A DNA stretch of 64,000 nucleotides from Mucilaginibacter tolerans (GCF_030519375.1 NZ_JAUMKB010000006.1:1-64000); one strand, 5' to 3'. Positions 1-8,385 are shown, counted from the first letter of the stretch. Made by a program: numbers and translations. The notes: generated by a model not told the origin, from the sequence alone.

Positions 1-1
1 A

Positions 2-103
2 AAAGACATAAAAGAATATATTGACTACTACAATAGAGAAAGAATCAAACTCAATTTAAACGGGATGAGCCCGATAAATTATCGGGCTCATCATTACAAT
101 TAA
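2..103 (+). CDS. IS3-family transposase OrfB, C-terminal fragment cut by window edge
   Basis: Reading from base 2 gives 33 residues up to the TAA at 101-103. They contain the pattern YIDYYNRERIKLNLNGMSP followed by YR, the usual C-terminal signature of IS3-group DDE transposases (Y-I-x-x-Y-N-x-x-R-x-x-x-x-L-x-G-x-S-P-x-x-Y-R). This tail follows the catalytic core, which lies upstream of the window. Whether the full gene is intact cannot be seen. Confidence 0.75.
   Translation, partial: KDIKEYIDYYNRERIKLNLNGMSPINYRAHHYN
64..92. repeat. Perfect 13-bp hairpin at the end of the transposase gene
   Basis: GATGAGCCCGATA (64-76) is followed by a 3-nt loop and its exact reverse complement (80-92). 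It lies inside the last codons of the transposase and just upstream of the IS end. It could act as a transcription stop or as protection from readthrough at the element border. The downstream run is only T-rich (TTAATTTTTAA), so terminator function is inferred. Confidence 0.55.
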
Positions 104-262
104 TTTTTAAATTCGTCCAACTTTTGGGGTTCAGTCCAAAATATAGGGCTCTTTTTATTGCGCCTGATTATTAGGTTGGTTTTCGTTTGAAATTAGCGTA
201 TGACTAAAAATAAAGCGAAATTTAAAAAGGCAAAGTAAGCAACCCATAATTCAATATTGCAT

Positions 263-694
263 ATGAACGTACAAGAGCAAATCGAAGAGTATATTACCGG
301 CCAGCCTGAACCAAAACGAAGTGATATGCAAGAGCTGCACCACCACATACTTCAAGTTTTACCGGATTGCAAATTATGGTTTGACAGTGGCAAAAACAGC
401 GAAAATAAAACGGTTAGCAACCCTAACATAGGCTATGGATTTTACACCATAAAATATGCTGATGGAAAGACCAGGGACTTTTTTCAAATTGGGTTGAGCG
501 CAAACACAACCGGAATCTCCGTTTATATCCTCGGCATCAAGGATAAGACCTATTTAGCCCGAACGTATGGAAAAGAACTGGGTAAGGCAAGCGTGACCGG
601 TTATTGCATTAAGTTCAAAAATTTAAATGATATAAACATTAATATACTTGAAGCGGCAATACGTTATGGGGTTGGGGTTACAAGTGAAAATTAA
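263..694 (+). CDS. DUF1801 domain protein
   Basis: A 143-residue cytosolic protein that reads as one DUF1801 (YdhG-like) domain. It has an N-terminal helix (VQEQIEEYITGQPEP), then the family core with KLWFDSGK, GYGFYTIKY, DFFQIGLSAN and ISVYILG. Proteins of this fold have no agreed function. I use the ATG at 263, six bases downstream of an in-frame TTG at 257, because ATG is the commoner start. It sits alone between the IS end and the desaturase and may be a single-gene transcript. No signal peptide or membrane segment is visible. Confidence 0.7.
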   Translation: MNVQEQIEEYITGQPEPKRSDMQELHHHILQVLPDCKLWFDSGKNSENKTVSNPNIGYGFYTIKYADGKTRDFFQIGLSANTTGISVYILGIKDKTYLARTYGKELGKASVTGYCIKFKNLNDININILEAAIRYGVGVTSEN

Positions 695-784
695 ATTTCA
701 AGCTGAGACACTACCGATTATTGAAAATTATCGAAATTTAATCCATAAACTTGCAGGCCCAATAATTACGCAAGCTAATAAATC

Positions 785-1513
785 ATGATCATCTTAGTTT
801 TTTTTCTGTGCCACTGGTTCCTGTCGCTTTTTTTCCAGACGTTCTTTCAGCACAGGTACGCATCGCACAAAATGTTTAAGATGGGTCACTTCTGGGAGAA
901 AACATTTTACTTCTGCACCTTTATTTTCCAGGGGTCTTCATTTCTAAATCCCCGCGCATATGCCATTATGCACCGTATGCATCACGCCTATAGTGATACA
1001 GAAAAAGACCCGCATTCGCCGCATTTCATTAAAGATGTGTTTGGCTTGATGATGAAAACCAAGAATATCTATCTCGAATACCAAAGATATAAAACGGAGC
1101 CCGAGCCGCAATTCCGCGACCGCTATCCTACATGGAGCTTTGTAGATAACATTGGCGACCATTGGCTGACCCGCATCTCATTCGGGGTATTATATACCTT
1201 ATTCTATGTAATTTATGCAACACATTGGTGGATGGTTCTGCTATTGCCTATACATTATCTGATGGGGCCGATACACGGCGCAATAGTTAACTGGTGCGGG
1301 CATAAATACGGTTACTCTAATTTTAACAATCACGACCACAGCAAAAATACCCTGCCGTTTGACTTCCTGATGATGGGAGAATTGTTCCAGAATAATCATC
1401 ACAAGAAACCAAATGATGCGAACTTTGCCAAGCGTTGGTTTGAATTTGATCCATCGTATCCGATCATCAAACTAATGCATGCTTTGAAAATTATTAAACT
1501 GAGAAAGACTTAA
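785..1513 (+). CDS. Acyl-CoA/acyl-lipid delta-9-type fatty acid desaturase
   Basis: A 242-residue membrane di-iron desaturase. The three histidine boxes are present: HRYASH (23-28), HRMHH (63-67) and QNNHHKK (about 202-208). A further conserved NWCGHKYGYSNF segment is present. Hydrophobic stretches at about 1-20, 40-52 and 130-155 would anchor it in the inner membrane. The enzyme family uses O2 and reductant to insert a double bond in saturated acyl chains, which tunes membrane fluidity. It is shorter than eukaryotic stearoyl-CoA desaturases and lacks a fused cytochrome b5 domain, as is usual in bacteria. Regiospecificity cannot be read from sequence. Confidence 0.88.
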   Translation: MIILVFFLCHWFLSLFFQTFFQHRYASHKMFKMGHFWEKTFYFCTFIFQGSSFLNPRAYAIMHRMHHAYSDTEKDPHSPHFIKDVFGLMMKTKNIYLEYQRYKTEPEPQFRDRYPTWSFVDNIGDHWLTRISFGVLYTLFYVIYATHWWMVLLLPIHYLMGPIHGAIVNWCGHKYGYSNFNNHDHSKNTLPFDFLMMGELFQNNHHKKPNDANFAKRWFEFDPSYPIIKLMHALKIIKLRKT

Positions 1514-1518
1514 GACCT

Positions 1519-3015
1519 CTATTTAATCAGGGATAATGCTTTTTGCAGGTCGCGATCTCTTTTGCTGATGATATCCTCAGGACTATAGTCAACCTCGCTA
1601 TCAGGTACAATACCTCGCCCGAAAGTTGATTTTTTTGCTGCAGAAACTACACGCATCCATGGGAAATCGATAACGATTTTTGTATTGGGTAAAGTTAGTT
1701 TTTGAATGGTCATCCCGTTGCAACCTTCCTCTGCACCGGCAGTTTCACGACCAATGAACTTTACATTCCTGCGCTGCGCTTTAAGAGCTGAGGTAAAAAG
1801 CGCTCCAGACGAAAAAGTAGCACCATCGATCAAAACGAATAGATTACCTTCAAAGTGGTCTGTTTTGGAAAGCGGCAACGACCCGTATACTTTTCCGAAA
1901 ACAGGCTTCGTATCGACATGATACCATGTTCCTTCCTTATTTCCCGCCTGAAAACCCTGGTTAAAGCCTCCTGTTCGGGACGTATCAAAATACTTTGCAA
2001 AATGATTCAGTGCCGGATTGGGAATCCTCGATTTCGCATCATTTATGATATTGTATGGGGCATCGGCCAGGTATGATAATAATTGGATAGCAATCCGGAT
2101 ATCGCCGCCGGTATTATGCCTGATGTCAATTATCAGATTTTTTATCACCTTGTGGCGAATTTGCCTAAATGCTTCTTTATAAATAAGCGTATCTCCGTAT
2201 TCAAATGTCTTCACTGTAAATAACGCTGTAGACGAATTATTCAGAAAACGCAGTGGTAAACGGCCGGTATTTTTCGCTTCGGTCCAATCAGCATAATTAT
2301 CAATTTGTTTGACGGCTTGAGTTTGTGAAGAGTTGCCGGTTATCGGATTTGCAGTGATCGCTTTTACTTCGCCTTGTTTTGTGCGCAATGTAATTTGATA
2401 AGGGCCGGTCCAATGGTAATATTTATTGCAGGCATCCTCAAAACCATCATACTCGCTCAAAAATAGCTCCTTAAAGGTTTCATTATATCCGTCGCCGCAA
2501 TACAAATCATACCCGTGGCTGATCACTTCTGAAACCGGAATATTATTTATCTTAACTATTTCATCACCTGTAACAAGCTCGGGTGTTTGGCTGGTTGTTA
2601 TCCATGCTCTGTGATGTTTTACCAGCACTTCAAATGGCAAGTGCGCAGCAGATACAGCCTTATAGCCGGCAGAGTGCTCTATTTGAGTATGCCCGCACCT
2701 GAGTTGACATAAGAAAGGATAAACATGATCAACAAATTCAGCCTCAGAAAGCGGAGCATTGATGGAGTTATAAGTTTTATTATAAACTTTTTGCAATGTG
2801 TCTGGCGGAGTATAAATGCCATATCCCGGATGCAGCTCTTTAATTGCCGACCAAAGGACAGAAAGGTCGTCGTGCATATCTTTAACAGCTATCTTTTGTG
2901 TAACTGTATCAGGATTTACTACTTTATTATCGATGGGAGTTTTGCAGCTCGTAATTAAAAAGGCGATCGGCGCATAAAGTGCGGCTTGAAAAATAATTCT
3001 CTTTTTTTGTTTCAT
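1519..3015 (-). CDS. S41-family peptidase, lipoprotein
   Basis: A 498-residue protein with an N-terminal hydrophobic stretch ending in the lipobox LITSC (Cys24), so probably an outer-membrane or periplasmic lipoprotein. The C-terminal half carries the tail-specific protease (S41) core: IIDIRHNTGGD, then VLIDGATFSSGAL with candidate catalytic Ser402, then GRETAG. A PDZ-like segment around TGDEIVKINNIPVSEV precedes it. Such proteins cleave peptides or unfolded protein tails in the envelope; the substrate is unknown. It lies 29 bp downstream of the symporter gene on the same strand, so the two may be cotranscribed. Confidence 0.85.
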   Translation of the reverse strand: MKQKKRIIFQAALYAPIAFLITSCKTPIDNKVVNPDTVTQKIAVKDMHDDLSVLWSAIKELHPGYGIYTPPDTLQKVYNKTYNSINAPLSEAEFVDHVYPFLCQLRCGHTQIEHSAGYKAVSAAHLPFEVLVKHHRAWITTSQTPELVTGDEIVKINNIPVSEVISHGYDLYCGDGYNETFKELFLSEYDGFEDACNKYYHWTGPYQITLRTKQGEVKAITANPITGNSSQTQAVKQIDNYADWTEAKNTGRLPLRFLNNSSTALFTVKTFEYGDTLIYKEAFRQIRHKVIKNLIIDIRHNTGGDIRIAIQLLSYLADAPYNIINDAKSRIPNPALNHFAKYFDTSRTGGFNQGFQAGNKEGTWYHVDTKPVFGKVYGSLPLSKTDHFEGNLFVLIDGATFSSGALFTSALKAQRRNVKFIGRETAGAEEGCNGMTIQKLTLPNTKIVIDFPWMRVVSAAKKSTFGRGIVPDSEVDYSPEDIISKRDRDLQKALSLIK

Positions 3016-3044
3016 TATGTATGTAATAAGATTTGAAGATTTAT

Positions 3045-4379
3045 CTATTGCTCCCTAAACCTGCTGAAGAAGACAAATGCGGTAAAGCATAATATAAATC
3101 CGCAAACACAGCTTAGACGCAACCCCTGGTCATGCCCGGGGTCTTTGCCATATATAGTGAGAAAAGCAAACGCTGCGATACCAAATGTTTGCCCCATCTT
3201 AACAAACAGGTATTTGACGGCAAAGAACATCCCTTCGCGATTCTCGCCCGTTTCCTTCGCATCGTTTTGAGCTATTTCGGCCAAAATTGCATTTGGCAGA
3301 ATGCCCAACGCCGCCAGTGGGAACGAGGTGCAAAGTACCAATGCATAGGCCTGCAAATAGGGTGATGCTGGAAATCTCCCTAAAAAATACATCGCAATAA
3401 AAATCAGGCTTTGCAAAGCGAATGCAAATAAGACCAAAGGCTTTTTTCCTATACGCCTTGACAAGTAATTGATAAGCGGATAAAAAACCAACGACAGAAC
3501 CACCATTGCACCCATTAACGCTCCACCAATAGATTCGGGCAGATTGAGCAGAACCGTAACAAAATAAAGCATGCCACTTGAAATAACACTCAGCGACATA
3601 TAAAATGAAAAATCTGAAATAAGATAATATTTAAAGTTGTCATTACTGAACGTCTTCCTGATCGCAGTTAAGATTGGAAGATGCGACGGCTTGCTGATAG
3701 AATATTTCTTCTCATCAATAGCTAAAACTGGTATCAACATCACTATACCTGCTAACCCAGCCAGACCCCAGATGGTGTATTGTACGGATTGGTCGCGGTT
3801 AGTTATATGGAAAACATGCTCTACTACATCTGCATAATTATTTACAGATGCTGCGATGATGATGCCCAATACAAAACCCGCCTGCTGGAAAGAGGCTAGC
3901 TTTACTTTTTCTTCGGCAGTGTCAGTTAATTCGGGCAGTAAAGCATTGTATGGGATAACATATGCCGTTACGCTCATGAAAAATAAGGTCATTGTGATAG
4001 TCAGCCATTCTGCATTTGTAATGCTCTGTTTCATCGCTAGCGGATAAAAAGTGAGACAACAGAATATTATCGCAGGGACAATGGCCCATTTCATAAACGG
4101 TATACGCCGTCCTTTAGGATTTTGGCTTTTATCGCTCAGCGAGGCAATAAGCGGGTCGAATACGGCGTCAATAAAACGCCCGGATGCTGCGATAACAGAA
4201 AGGATATTCACTACCCCGAAAAGCAACAGTTGCGGAACCAGTGGTACAAGCCCGGCATTGGAAGGAGGCAGGTAAAAATAGGGCAACATCACGATAATAA
4301 GGTTAGTCATGATACTCCAGCCCACCATTCCGCAGGCATAGGCTATCTGTTTGCTCAAAGGTAGTTTTGCAGCAGGCAT
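3045..4379 (-). CDS. MFS transporter of the glycoside-pentoside-hexuronide (MelB-like) group
   Basis: A 444-residue, very hydrophobic protein with about 12 predicted membrane helices. The motif DAVFDPLIASLSDKSQNPKG near residues 67-87 followed by RRIPF is typical of GPH cation symporters, where the acidic residues bind the coupling cation. Family members import sugars or glycosides with Na+ or H+. No carbohydrate enzyme is beside it, so the substrate cannot be assigned. It could form a short unit with the S41 peptidase (29 bp downstream) and the acetyltransferase (55 bp upstream). Confidence 0.83.
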   Translation of the reverse strand: MPAAKLPLSKQIAYACGMVGWSIMTNLIIVMLPYFYLPPSNAGLVPLVPQLLLFGVVNILSVIAASGRFIDAVFDPLIASLSDKSQNPKGRRIPFMKWAIVPAIIFCCLTFYPLAMKQSITNAEWLTITMTLFFMSVTAYVIPYNALLPELTDTAEEKVKLASFQQAGFVLGIIIAASVNNYADVVEHVFHITNRDQSVQYTIWGLAGLAGIVMLIPVLAIDEKKYSISKPSHLPILTAIRKTFSNDNFKYYLISDFSFYMSLSVISSGMLYFVTVLLNLPESIGGALMGAMVVLSLVFYPLINYLSRRIGKKPLVLFAFALQSLIFIAMYFLGRFPASPYLQAYALVLCTSFPLAALGILPNAILAEIAQNDAKETGENREGMFFAVKYLFVKMGQTFGIAAFAFLTIYGKDPGHDQGLRLSCVCGFILCFTAFVFFSRFREQ

Positions 4380-4434
4380 TTACTGCAAGATGCGAAATAT
4401 TTTTGGCTGAACGGTGGGGTTAACGCCCCAAAAA

Positions 4435-4896
4435 TCAAATGTTTTTGCGGTAAACCACAAAGCCGGATTTCTCGGCAACCTTGTCGTAAAGAGCCATCGC
4501 AGTTGAGTTTGTTTCGTGCGTTTGCCAGTATACACGGCTTGAGCCTGCTAACCGGGCTTGTTCGTATACTTCGGTGATCAATGCTCTTGCGACACCCTTT
4601 CCACGTGCTGATTCTGTTGTAAATAAATCCTGCAAATAGCAATTGGGGCCAATAGCAATAGTCGTCCTGTGAAAAATGTAATGCGTTAAACCGATTAGTT
4701 TCCCTTCACTTTCCGCAACTAAACAATGAACAGGTTCATAACCGTCAAAAAACCGGCCCCAGGTTATTTTGGTAATTTCTTCGGATAGTGCGGTTGGCCC
4801 GGAGCGGCCATAAAAGGAGTTATAGCCTTCCCATAGCGGGAGCCATTGATAGTAATCCTCGCGGGTTACAGGACGGATGGTGAAGTTGATTGACAT
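4435..4896 (-). CDS. GNAT-family N-acetyltransferase
   Basis: A 153-residue single-domain acetyltransferase. The acetyl-CoA binding loop is visible as ESARGKGVARALI (about residues 94-106), after the strand NCYLQDLFTT. The late segment QTHETNSTAMALYDKV is typical of the fourth GNAT motif. The family moves acetyl from acetyl-CoA to an amine; the acceptor is not predictable. It reads towards the symporter gene 55 bp away. Confidence 0.85.
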   Translation of the reverse strand: MSINFTIRPVTREDYYQWLPLWEGYNSFYGRSGPTALSEEITKITWGRFFDGYEPVHCLVAESEGKLIGLTHYIFHRTTIAIGPNCYLQDLFTTESARGKGVARALITEVYEQARLAGSSRVYWQTHETNSTAMALYDKVAEKSGFVVYRKNI

Positions 4897-5084
4897 TTTG
4901 CAAAGAAATTTAATGCAAAATGCGAATTCTGTTTGAAATAAATTCCCTGCTTGGAATGGGGTGCGGCTGAATCGTGAAGTGGCAGGGAGGGGTTTCTACG
5001 TCTGGTAAATTCATTAGCCCCTACCTTCCCTTCCCCTAGAAGGGAATCACACTTCCCATTCCACTTTAAAATTTTCAATGCAAC
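4897..5084. repeat. Intergenic spacer with CCTTCCC/GGGAAGG-type hairpin
   Basis: This 188-bp spacer holds no convincing gene. TTCCCTT (5026-5032) pairs with AAGGGAA (5040-5046) around a short C-rich loop. The block of CCCTACCTTCCC text resembles the pyrimidine-rich spacer at 17704-17815, so it may be a degraded copy of a dispersed element. It could also stop transcription from either side. Confidence 0.4.
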
Positions 5085-5864
5085 CTACAACCCCGAATAA
5101 TAATCATACCCCTGTTCGGCCCAGTAATCGCGCGGGCGGGAATTACTGAAGGTGATAGTACCAATGCGTTTTAAGTTTTTGATGCCATATTTCACCGGGA
5201 TGATTAGCCGGAGCGGTTGTCCGTGGTTGCCATTCAATAACTCATCGTTCATTTGGTATGCGAGCAAAGTTTGCGGGTGAATGGCGCTCGGCATATCAAT
5301 ACCGACATAGTATTGCTTGTCGGGAGTTTCAAGACCCACATAGCCCATATTCGCTTCCGCATCGAGCTGGTAATGTTTCATAAAATCGCGAAAACTCACT
5401 CCTTCCCAATGCGATATCTGGTCCCAGCCTTCCACGCATTTAAAATCGTAGGTGATCTCTGTTTTGGGCAATTTCATCAACTCATCCAGGGTGATCTGCA
5501 ACGTTTCGCCGTTAGCCTTTTTTACCTGTAATTTCCAGTTTTCAGGCGGCAGTTTCCCTTCAGAGCCAATATCACTGTTATGACGTATCTTTTTAGCTGC
5601 CATTTCACGCGGATAGGTTTTTACCAGGTGATTTTCATTAAACGTCAGCCGCCTGAAAAACAGCTCAGTTTTATTTAATGCCTTCCTTAAAGGCTGATGG
5701 GCTCCGGCTGTAATGCCGGGCGTTTCATCAGGTGATTTATACAGCCAGCGCCATCCGCCATAAGCGGCCGCGGCATAGGCGCCAAAAATGGTAAACGAGA
5801 TGAAATTTCTGCGCTTTATCTTTTGCTCTGTGGTCAATTCTGTCTTAGACTTTTTCATCTTCAT
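5085..5864 (-). CDS. Molybdopterin-dependent oxidoreductase, MsrP/YedY-like, Tat-exported
   Basis: A 259-residue sulfite-oxidase-fold protein. The N-terminus has a twin-arginine signal, KRRNFISF (17-24), before a hydrophobic stretch, so it should be exported folded with its cofactor. The molybdenum ligand is Cys143 in DFKCVEGW. The C-terminal block GQPLRLIIPVKYGIKNLKRI matches the MsrP family. MsrP reduces methionine sulfoxide in periplasmic proteins with electrons from a membrane haem protein. Its start overlaps the cytochrome b gene by 20 bp, which makes that cytochrome the likely electron donor. Substrate is inferred from the family and from the nearby methionine-rich peptide; it could also act on another S- or N-oxide. 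Confidence 0.85.
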   Translation of the reverse strand: MKMKKSKTELTTEQKIKRRNFISFTIFGAYAAAAYGGWRWLYKSPDETPGITAGAHQPLRKALNKTELFFRRLTFNENHLVKTYPREMAAKKIRHNSDIGSEGKLPPENWKLQVKKANGETLQITLDELMKLPKTEITYDFKCVEGWDQISHWEGVSFRDFMKHYQLDAEANMGYVGLETPDKQYYVGIDMPSAIHPQTLLAYQMNDELLNGNHGQPLRLIIPVKYGIKNLKRIGTITFSNSRPRDYWAEQGYDYYSGL

Positions 5865-6546
5865 TGCTATTATTTTCTACAACAGGTTGAGGTTGCTCAT
5901 TCACCACTTCAAAACCGGAAATAACCGACCGGAAATTGTTCCACCCAGCCAGGATTACCTGTACAACATGCACCAGGAAAAATAAAACATAACCAATGGT
6001 AAGCACAAAATGCCATATACGGGCTAAATGATAGCCCCCGCACAGCCAACACAACCAGTTGAATTGCACAGGTTTATAAATCGCCAGCCCTGTAATTAGT
6101 GAACCAACGCCCATGATGATAATAGCCGTATACGCAATGCGTTGAGCCGCATTATATTTATCCTGTGGTGGTGCGGTTTTGCGGATATGAAGATCGTGCA
6201 GCAATACCAGCCATGCTTCTTTAAATGAGTGCCGGTTGGGCACCAATTGCCTCCACTCGCCCGAGATAATGGTGTATAGCACATAGAAAAATCCGTTCAG
6301 CGCAAAAAACCACATAAACAGGAAATGAAAGGCCATTCCCTCAGCTAGTCGCTGTGGTATGTGCAGCCATTGGTAATACCAATCCGGGAAGAAACGCACA
6401 TAGGTATGCCCAAACAGGGTGATGCTGTACTCGTCATTTGCCCAGTAGATCAGCATACCGCTCCATATCATTATGGCCAGTATCGGGAAGTTGACCCAGT
6501 GGGTCCATCGCATTACCAAAGGGTGCTTTTCTTTGATGACTTTCAT
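5845..6546 (-). CDS. Cytochrome b/b561-type membrane protein
   Basis: A 233-residue integral membrane protein with about four to five helices and histidines suited to bind haem b: HPLVMRWTHWVN near the start, MAFHFLFMWF, and ARIWHFVLT with LVHVVQV near the end. It resembles thiosulfate reductase and formate dehydrogenase cytochrome b subunits rather than the MsrQ (YedZ) family. The gene lies 7 bp downstream of the DUF1223 gene and overlaps the oxidoreductase gene by 20 bp. It probably passes quinol electrons to that periplasmic enzyme. Confidence 0.82.
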   Translation of the reverse strand: MKVIKEKHPLVMRWTHWVNFPILAIMIWSGMLIYWANDEYSITLFGHTYVRFFPDWYYQWLHIPQRLAEGMAFHFLFMWFFALNGFFYVLYTIISGEWRQLVPNRHSFKEAWLVLLHDLHIRKTAPPQDKYNAAQRIAYTAIIIMGVGSLITGLAIYKPVQFNWLCWLCGGYHLARIWHFVLTIGYVLFFLVHVVQVILAGWNNFRSVISGFEVVNEQPQPVVENNSNEDEKV

Positions 6547-6553
6547 AATTTAT

Positions 6554-7351
6554 TTAGAGTTTAGCACTAACATTGGAAGGGAACTGCGCTTTCGTTGCTC
6601 CTGTAATCTCCCCATTCGATGTATATTGTACAAATCCGATTAACTCAAATTTCTGCGGATCAAAACCATGAGGCAAAGCTATAGTTTCGGTACCAATTCC
6701 ATTGTTTTTTAATGAAACGCTTTTTAGTAGGGTTACTATTTGAACATGCGCCAAAGTACGCCCGCCGTTCTCGCCGCCCTTAACTTTGCTGACCGCATTT
6801 TTTTCTATCAGGGCAATCAATAATGCGGAATTGTTGTTCGCTCCATTAGTGTGGTATTGTATAGTGGCTTTATCACCTTCAACTTTAACATTATTAAAGC
6901 TGAGCTCTGTTTTTGCAGATTTTTCTAATCCCGAGGCTATAGCATTGCGTAAACTCTTTTCATCCGACCCTAAAGATTCCGTCCGTCCGTTTACAATAAC
7001 CTGCGGCGTATACACCTCTGATTTCAGCCACCTGCTGTATTGGTATTGACGGCTGGAATAATCATGGTTGCTAAAAATATCCTTCCAACCCAAACGGTTC
7101 CAGTAATCTACATGGAATGCTAAAATGTAAACCGGCTTATCAGCGCTTTCTTTTTGCACCTTGGCTACCAGGGCATCGGCAGGGGGGCAACTTGAACAGC
7201 CTTCGGAAGTAAAGAGCTCAACTACAGCAAAACCCTTTCCCGTAGCTTCAGGTCTATTGATATCCTTGTTTGTTATGGCGATAAATGCTTCCGTTAATAA
7301 CCCTGTCAACCCGAGACAGATCAATGCGATAAATATTCTGAAAGATCTCAT
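6554..7351 (-). CDS. DUF1223 thioredoxin-fold protein, exported
   Basis: A 265-residue protein with an N-terminal hydrophobic signal or anchor (about 5-25). The DUF1223 hallmark follows: VVELFTSEGCSSCPPADAL, with a Cys52-x-x-Cys55 pair, then LAFHVDYWNRLGW and VYTPQVIVNG. The fold is thioredoxin-like and the cysteine pair suggests thiol redox work in the periplasm, but no member has a firmly known reaction. It is the first gene of the operon leading to the cytochrome and oxidoreductase. Its predicted promoter (7392-7420) is the same type as that of the ECF sigma gene facing it. Confidence 0.85.
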   Translation of the reverse strand: MRSFRIFIALICLGLTGLLTEAFIAITNKDINRPEATGKGFAVVELFTSEGCSSCPPADALVAKVQKESADKPVYILAFHVDYWNRLGWKDIFSNHDYSSRQYQYSRWLKSEVYTPQVIVNGRTESLGSDEKSLRNAIASGLEKSAKTELSFNNVKVEGDKATIQYHTNGANNNSALLIALIEKNAVSKVKGGENGGRTLAHVQIVTLLKSVSLKNNGIGTETIALPHGFDPQKFELIGFVQYTSNGEITGATKAQFPSNVSAKL

Positions 7352-7391
7352 TTTTTTGTTTTTAAATTAGACTGATATCTCATTTACGCAG

Positions 7392-7420
7392 TTAGTCGGC
7401 ATGTGATTTGGTTCCTTACA
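7392..7420 (-). promoter_or_regulatory. Predicted ECF-sigma promoter for the DUF1223 operon
   Basis: On the minus strand TGTAAGG (7420-7414) and CGACTAA (7398-7392) are separated by exactly 15 bases. Both hexamer-like boxes and the spacing are identical to the copies before the sigma gene and the methionine-rich peptide gene. A transcript would start near 7385, about 34 nt before the DUF1223 ATG. The assignment to the neighbouring sigma factor is inference. Confidence 0.75.
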
Positions 7421-7473
7421 ATAAATTTAAAGTTTTTTACACATACCCGACACAAAAATTTCTGCCGGACAAT

Positions 7474-7502
7474 TGTAAGGATATAAACAGACGCACGACT
7501 AA
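7474..7502 (+). promoter_or_regulatory. Predicted autoregulated ECF-sigma promoter
   Basis: TGTAAGG (7474-7480), 15-nt spacer, CGACTAA (7496-7502). It ends 22 bp before the ATG of the sigma gene, so the leader would be short. ECF sigma factors usually activate their own gene, and their -10 boxes often contain CG followed by a T/A-rich tail, which fits. Confidence 0.75.
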
Positions 7503-7524
7503 CCTGTAATAACCATCAGCATTA

Positions 7525-8100
7525 ATGACAACCAAAATACACCAGCTTGAACCCCGGCACTGGGTAGCAGCACACGCCGATTACCTGTTTACCTATGCAA
7601 TTGCCCGCATAAATGACGAGGAGCAAGCTAAAGACCTGGTGCAGGAAACCTTCTTAGCCGCACTACAAAAGGTGGCTAAATTTGAAGGGAAAAGCGCCGA
7701 ACGCACCTGGCTTACTGCGATATTGAAATATAAGATTATCGATCTTTACCGAAAAAAATCATCGGGCCTGGCTATAAATGTCGATGTGCAACAGGCAGAG
7801 CAGGAGCAATCTGACTTTTTTGAACCCGAATATGGCCATTGGAACCTGGAGCGTGCACCCCAGTCATTTGGCATTGATGATCACGACCCGGTTGTGAATA
7901 AGGAATTCAACAGCATCCTGCAAAAATGTATGCAAAAACTACCTGCGTTGTGGCTGTCTGTTTTTACGATGAAGCACATGGACGACGAAACGACGGATGT
8001 GATCTGTTCTGAACTAAAAGTAACCCCGTCGAATTTCTGGGTAATTATCCATCGCGCAAAACTTAACCTGAGGGCATGCCTTCAAAAAAACTGGATCTGA
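7525..8100 (+). CDS. ECF-type RNA polymerase sigma factor
   Basis: A 191-residue sigma-70 family protein of ECF size. Region 2 covers about 16-75 (YLFTYAIARINDEEQAKDLV, QETFLAAL, then RTWLTAILKYKIIDLYRKK). Region 4 covers about 135-190 (LPALWLSVFTMKHMDDETT, a helix-turn-helix, then NFWVIIHRAKLNLRACL). It should direct RNA polymerase to a stress regulon. Only 2 bp separate it from the anti-sigma gene. Three matching promoters nearby imply that it controls itself, the peptide gene and the divergent redox operon. In architecture it resembles the SigF type that senses reactive chlorine in Azospira. Confidence 0.9.
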   Translation: MTTKIHQLEPRHWVAAHADYLFTYAIARINDEEQAKDLVQETFLAALQKVAKFEGKSAERTWLTAILKYKIIDLYRKKSSGLAINVDVQQAEQEQSDFFEPEYGHWNLERAPQSFGIDDHDPVVNKEFNSILQKCMQKLPALWLSVFTMKHMDDETTDVICSELKVTPSNFWVIIHRAKLNLRACLQKNWI

Positions 8101-8102
8101 CT

Positions 8103-8378
8103 ATGGAAACCTTAAAGAAAATTCAAAACAATTGCCATAAGGCTACCTTTTTGATCGAGAAGAAACTGATTGGTCGTATCACCCTGCGCGAAAAGATCGA
8201 ATTAAAGATACACCTGTTTGGATGCGGAATATGCCGCACTTACCAAAAGCAAACTATTAAGATCAGCCAAATGGTACGCCGGCTGTTTAGTGACTCGGCA
8301 AATTCTGAAAAGCACCTGGACGATACCTTTAAAAAGGACCTGCAGGACAGGATTGAGAATGAACTGGATAAAAATTAA
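8103..8378 (+). CDS. Small zinc-finger anti-sigma factor, soluble
   Basis: A 91-residue protein starting at the ATG at 8103, 2 bp after the sigma stop; an upstream in-frame start at 8076 would overlap the sigma gene and is less likely. The zf-HC2 (ZAS) pattern is visible: Cys11, then His37-x3-Cys41-x2-Cys44. There is no membrane helix, so it should act in the cytosol, unlike most anti-sigmas. ZAS proteins hold their sigma factor and release it on thiol oxidation or metal change. A redox trigger fits the neighbouring genes but is inferred. Confidence 0.8.
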   Translation: METLKKIQNNCHKATFLIEKKLIGRITLREKIELKIHLFGCGICRTYQKQTIKISQMVRRLFSDSANSEKHLDDTFKKDLQDRIENELDKN

Positions 8379-8385
8379 AATTCCC

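Larger units (their letters stand above)
1..138 (+). mobile_element. Right end of an IS3-family insertion sequence
   Basis: The window opens inside an insertion sequence. It holds the last 33 codons of a transposase and then a candidate terminal inverted repeat at about 115-138. That repeat reads GTCCAACTTTTGGGG then TTCAGTCCA and ends in CA, as the right ends of IS3/IS150-type elements do. The left end lies outside the window, so element length and target duplication cannot be judged. The exact outer boundary is inferred from the terminal CA rule. Confidence 0.72.

Noticed and set aside
5845-6546. Cytochrome b called as MsrQ (YedZ)
   Set aside because: Sequence pattern is that of thiosulfate reductase/formate dehydrogenase cytochrome b, not the ferric-reductase-like YedZ fold.
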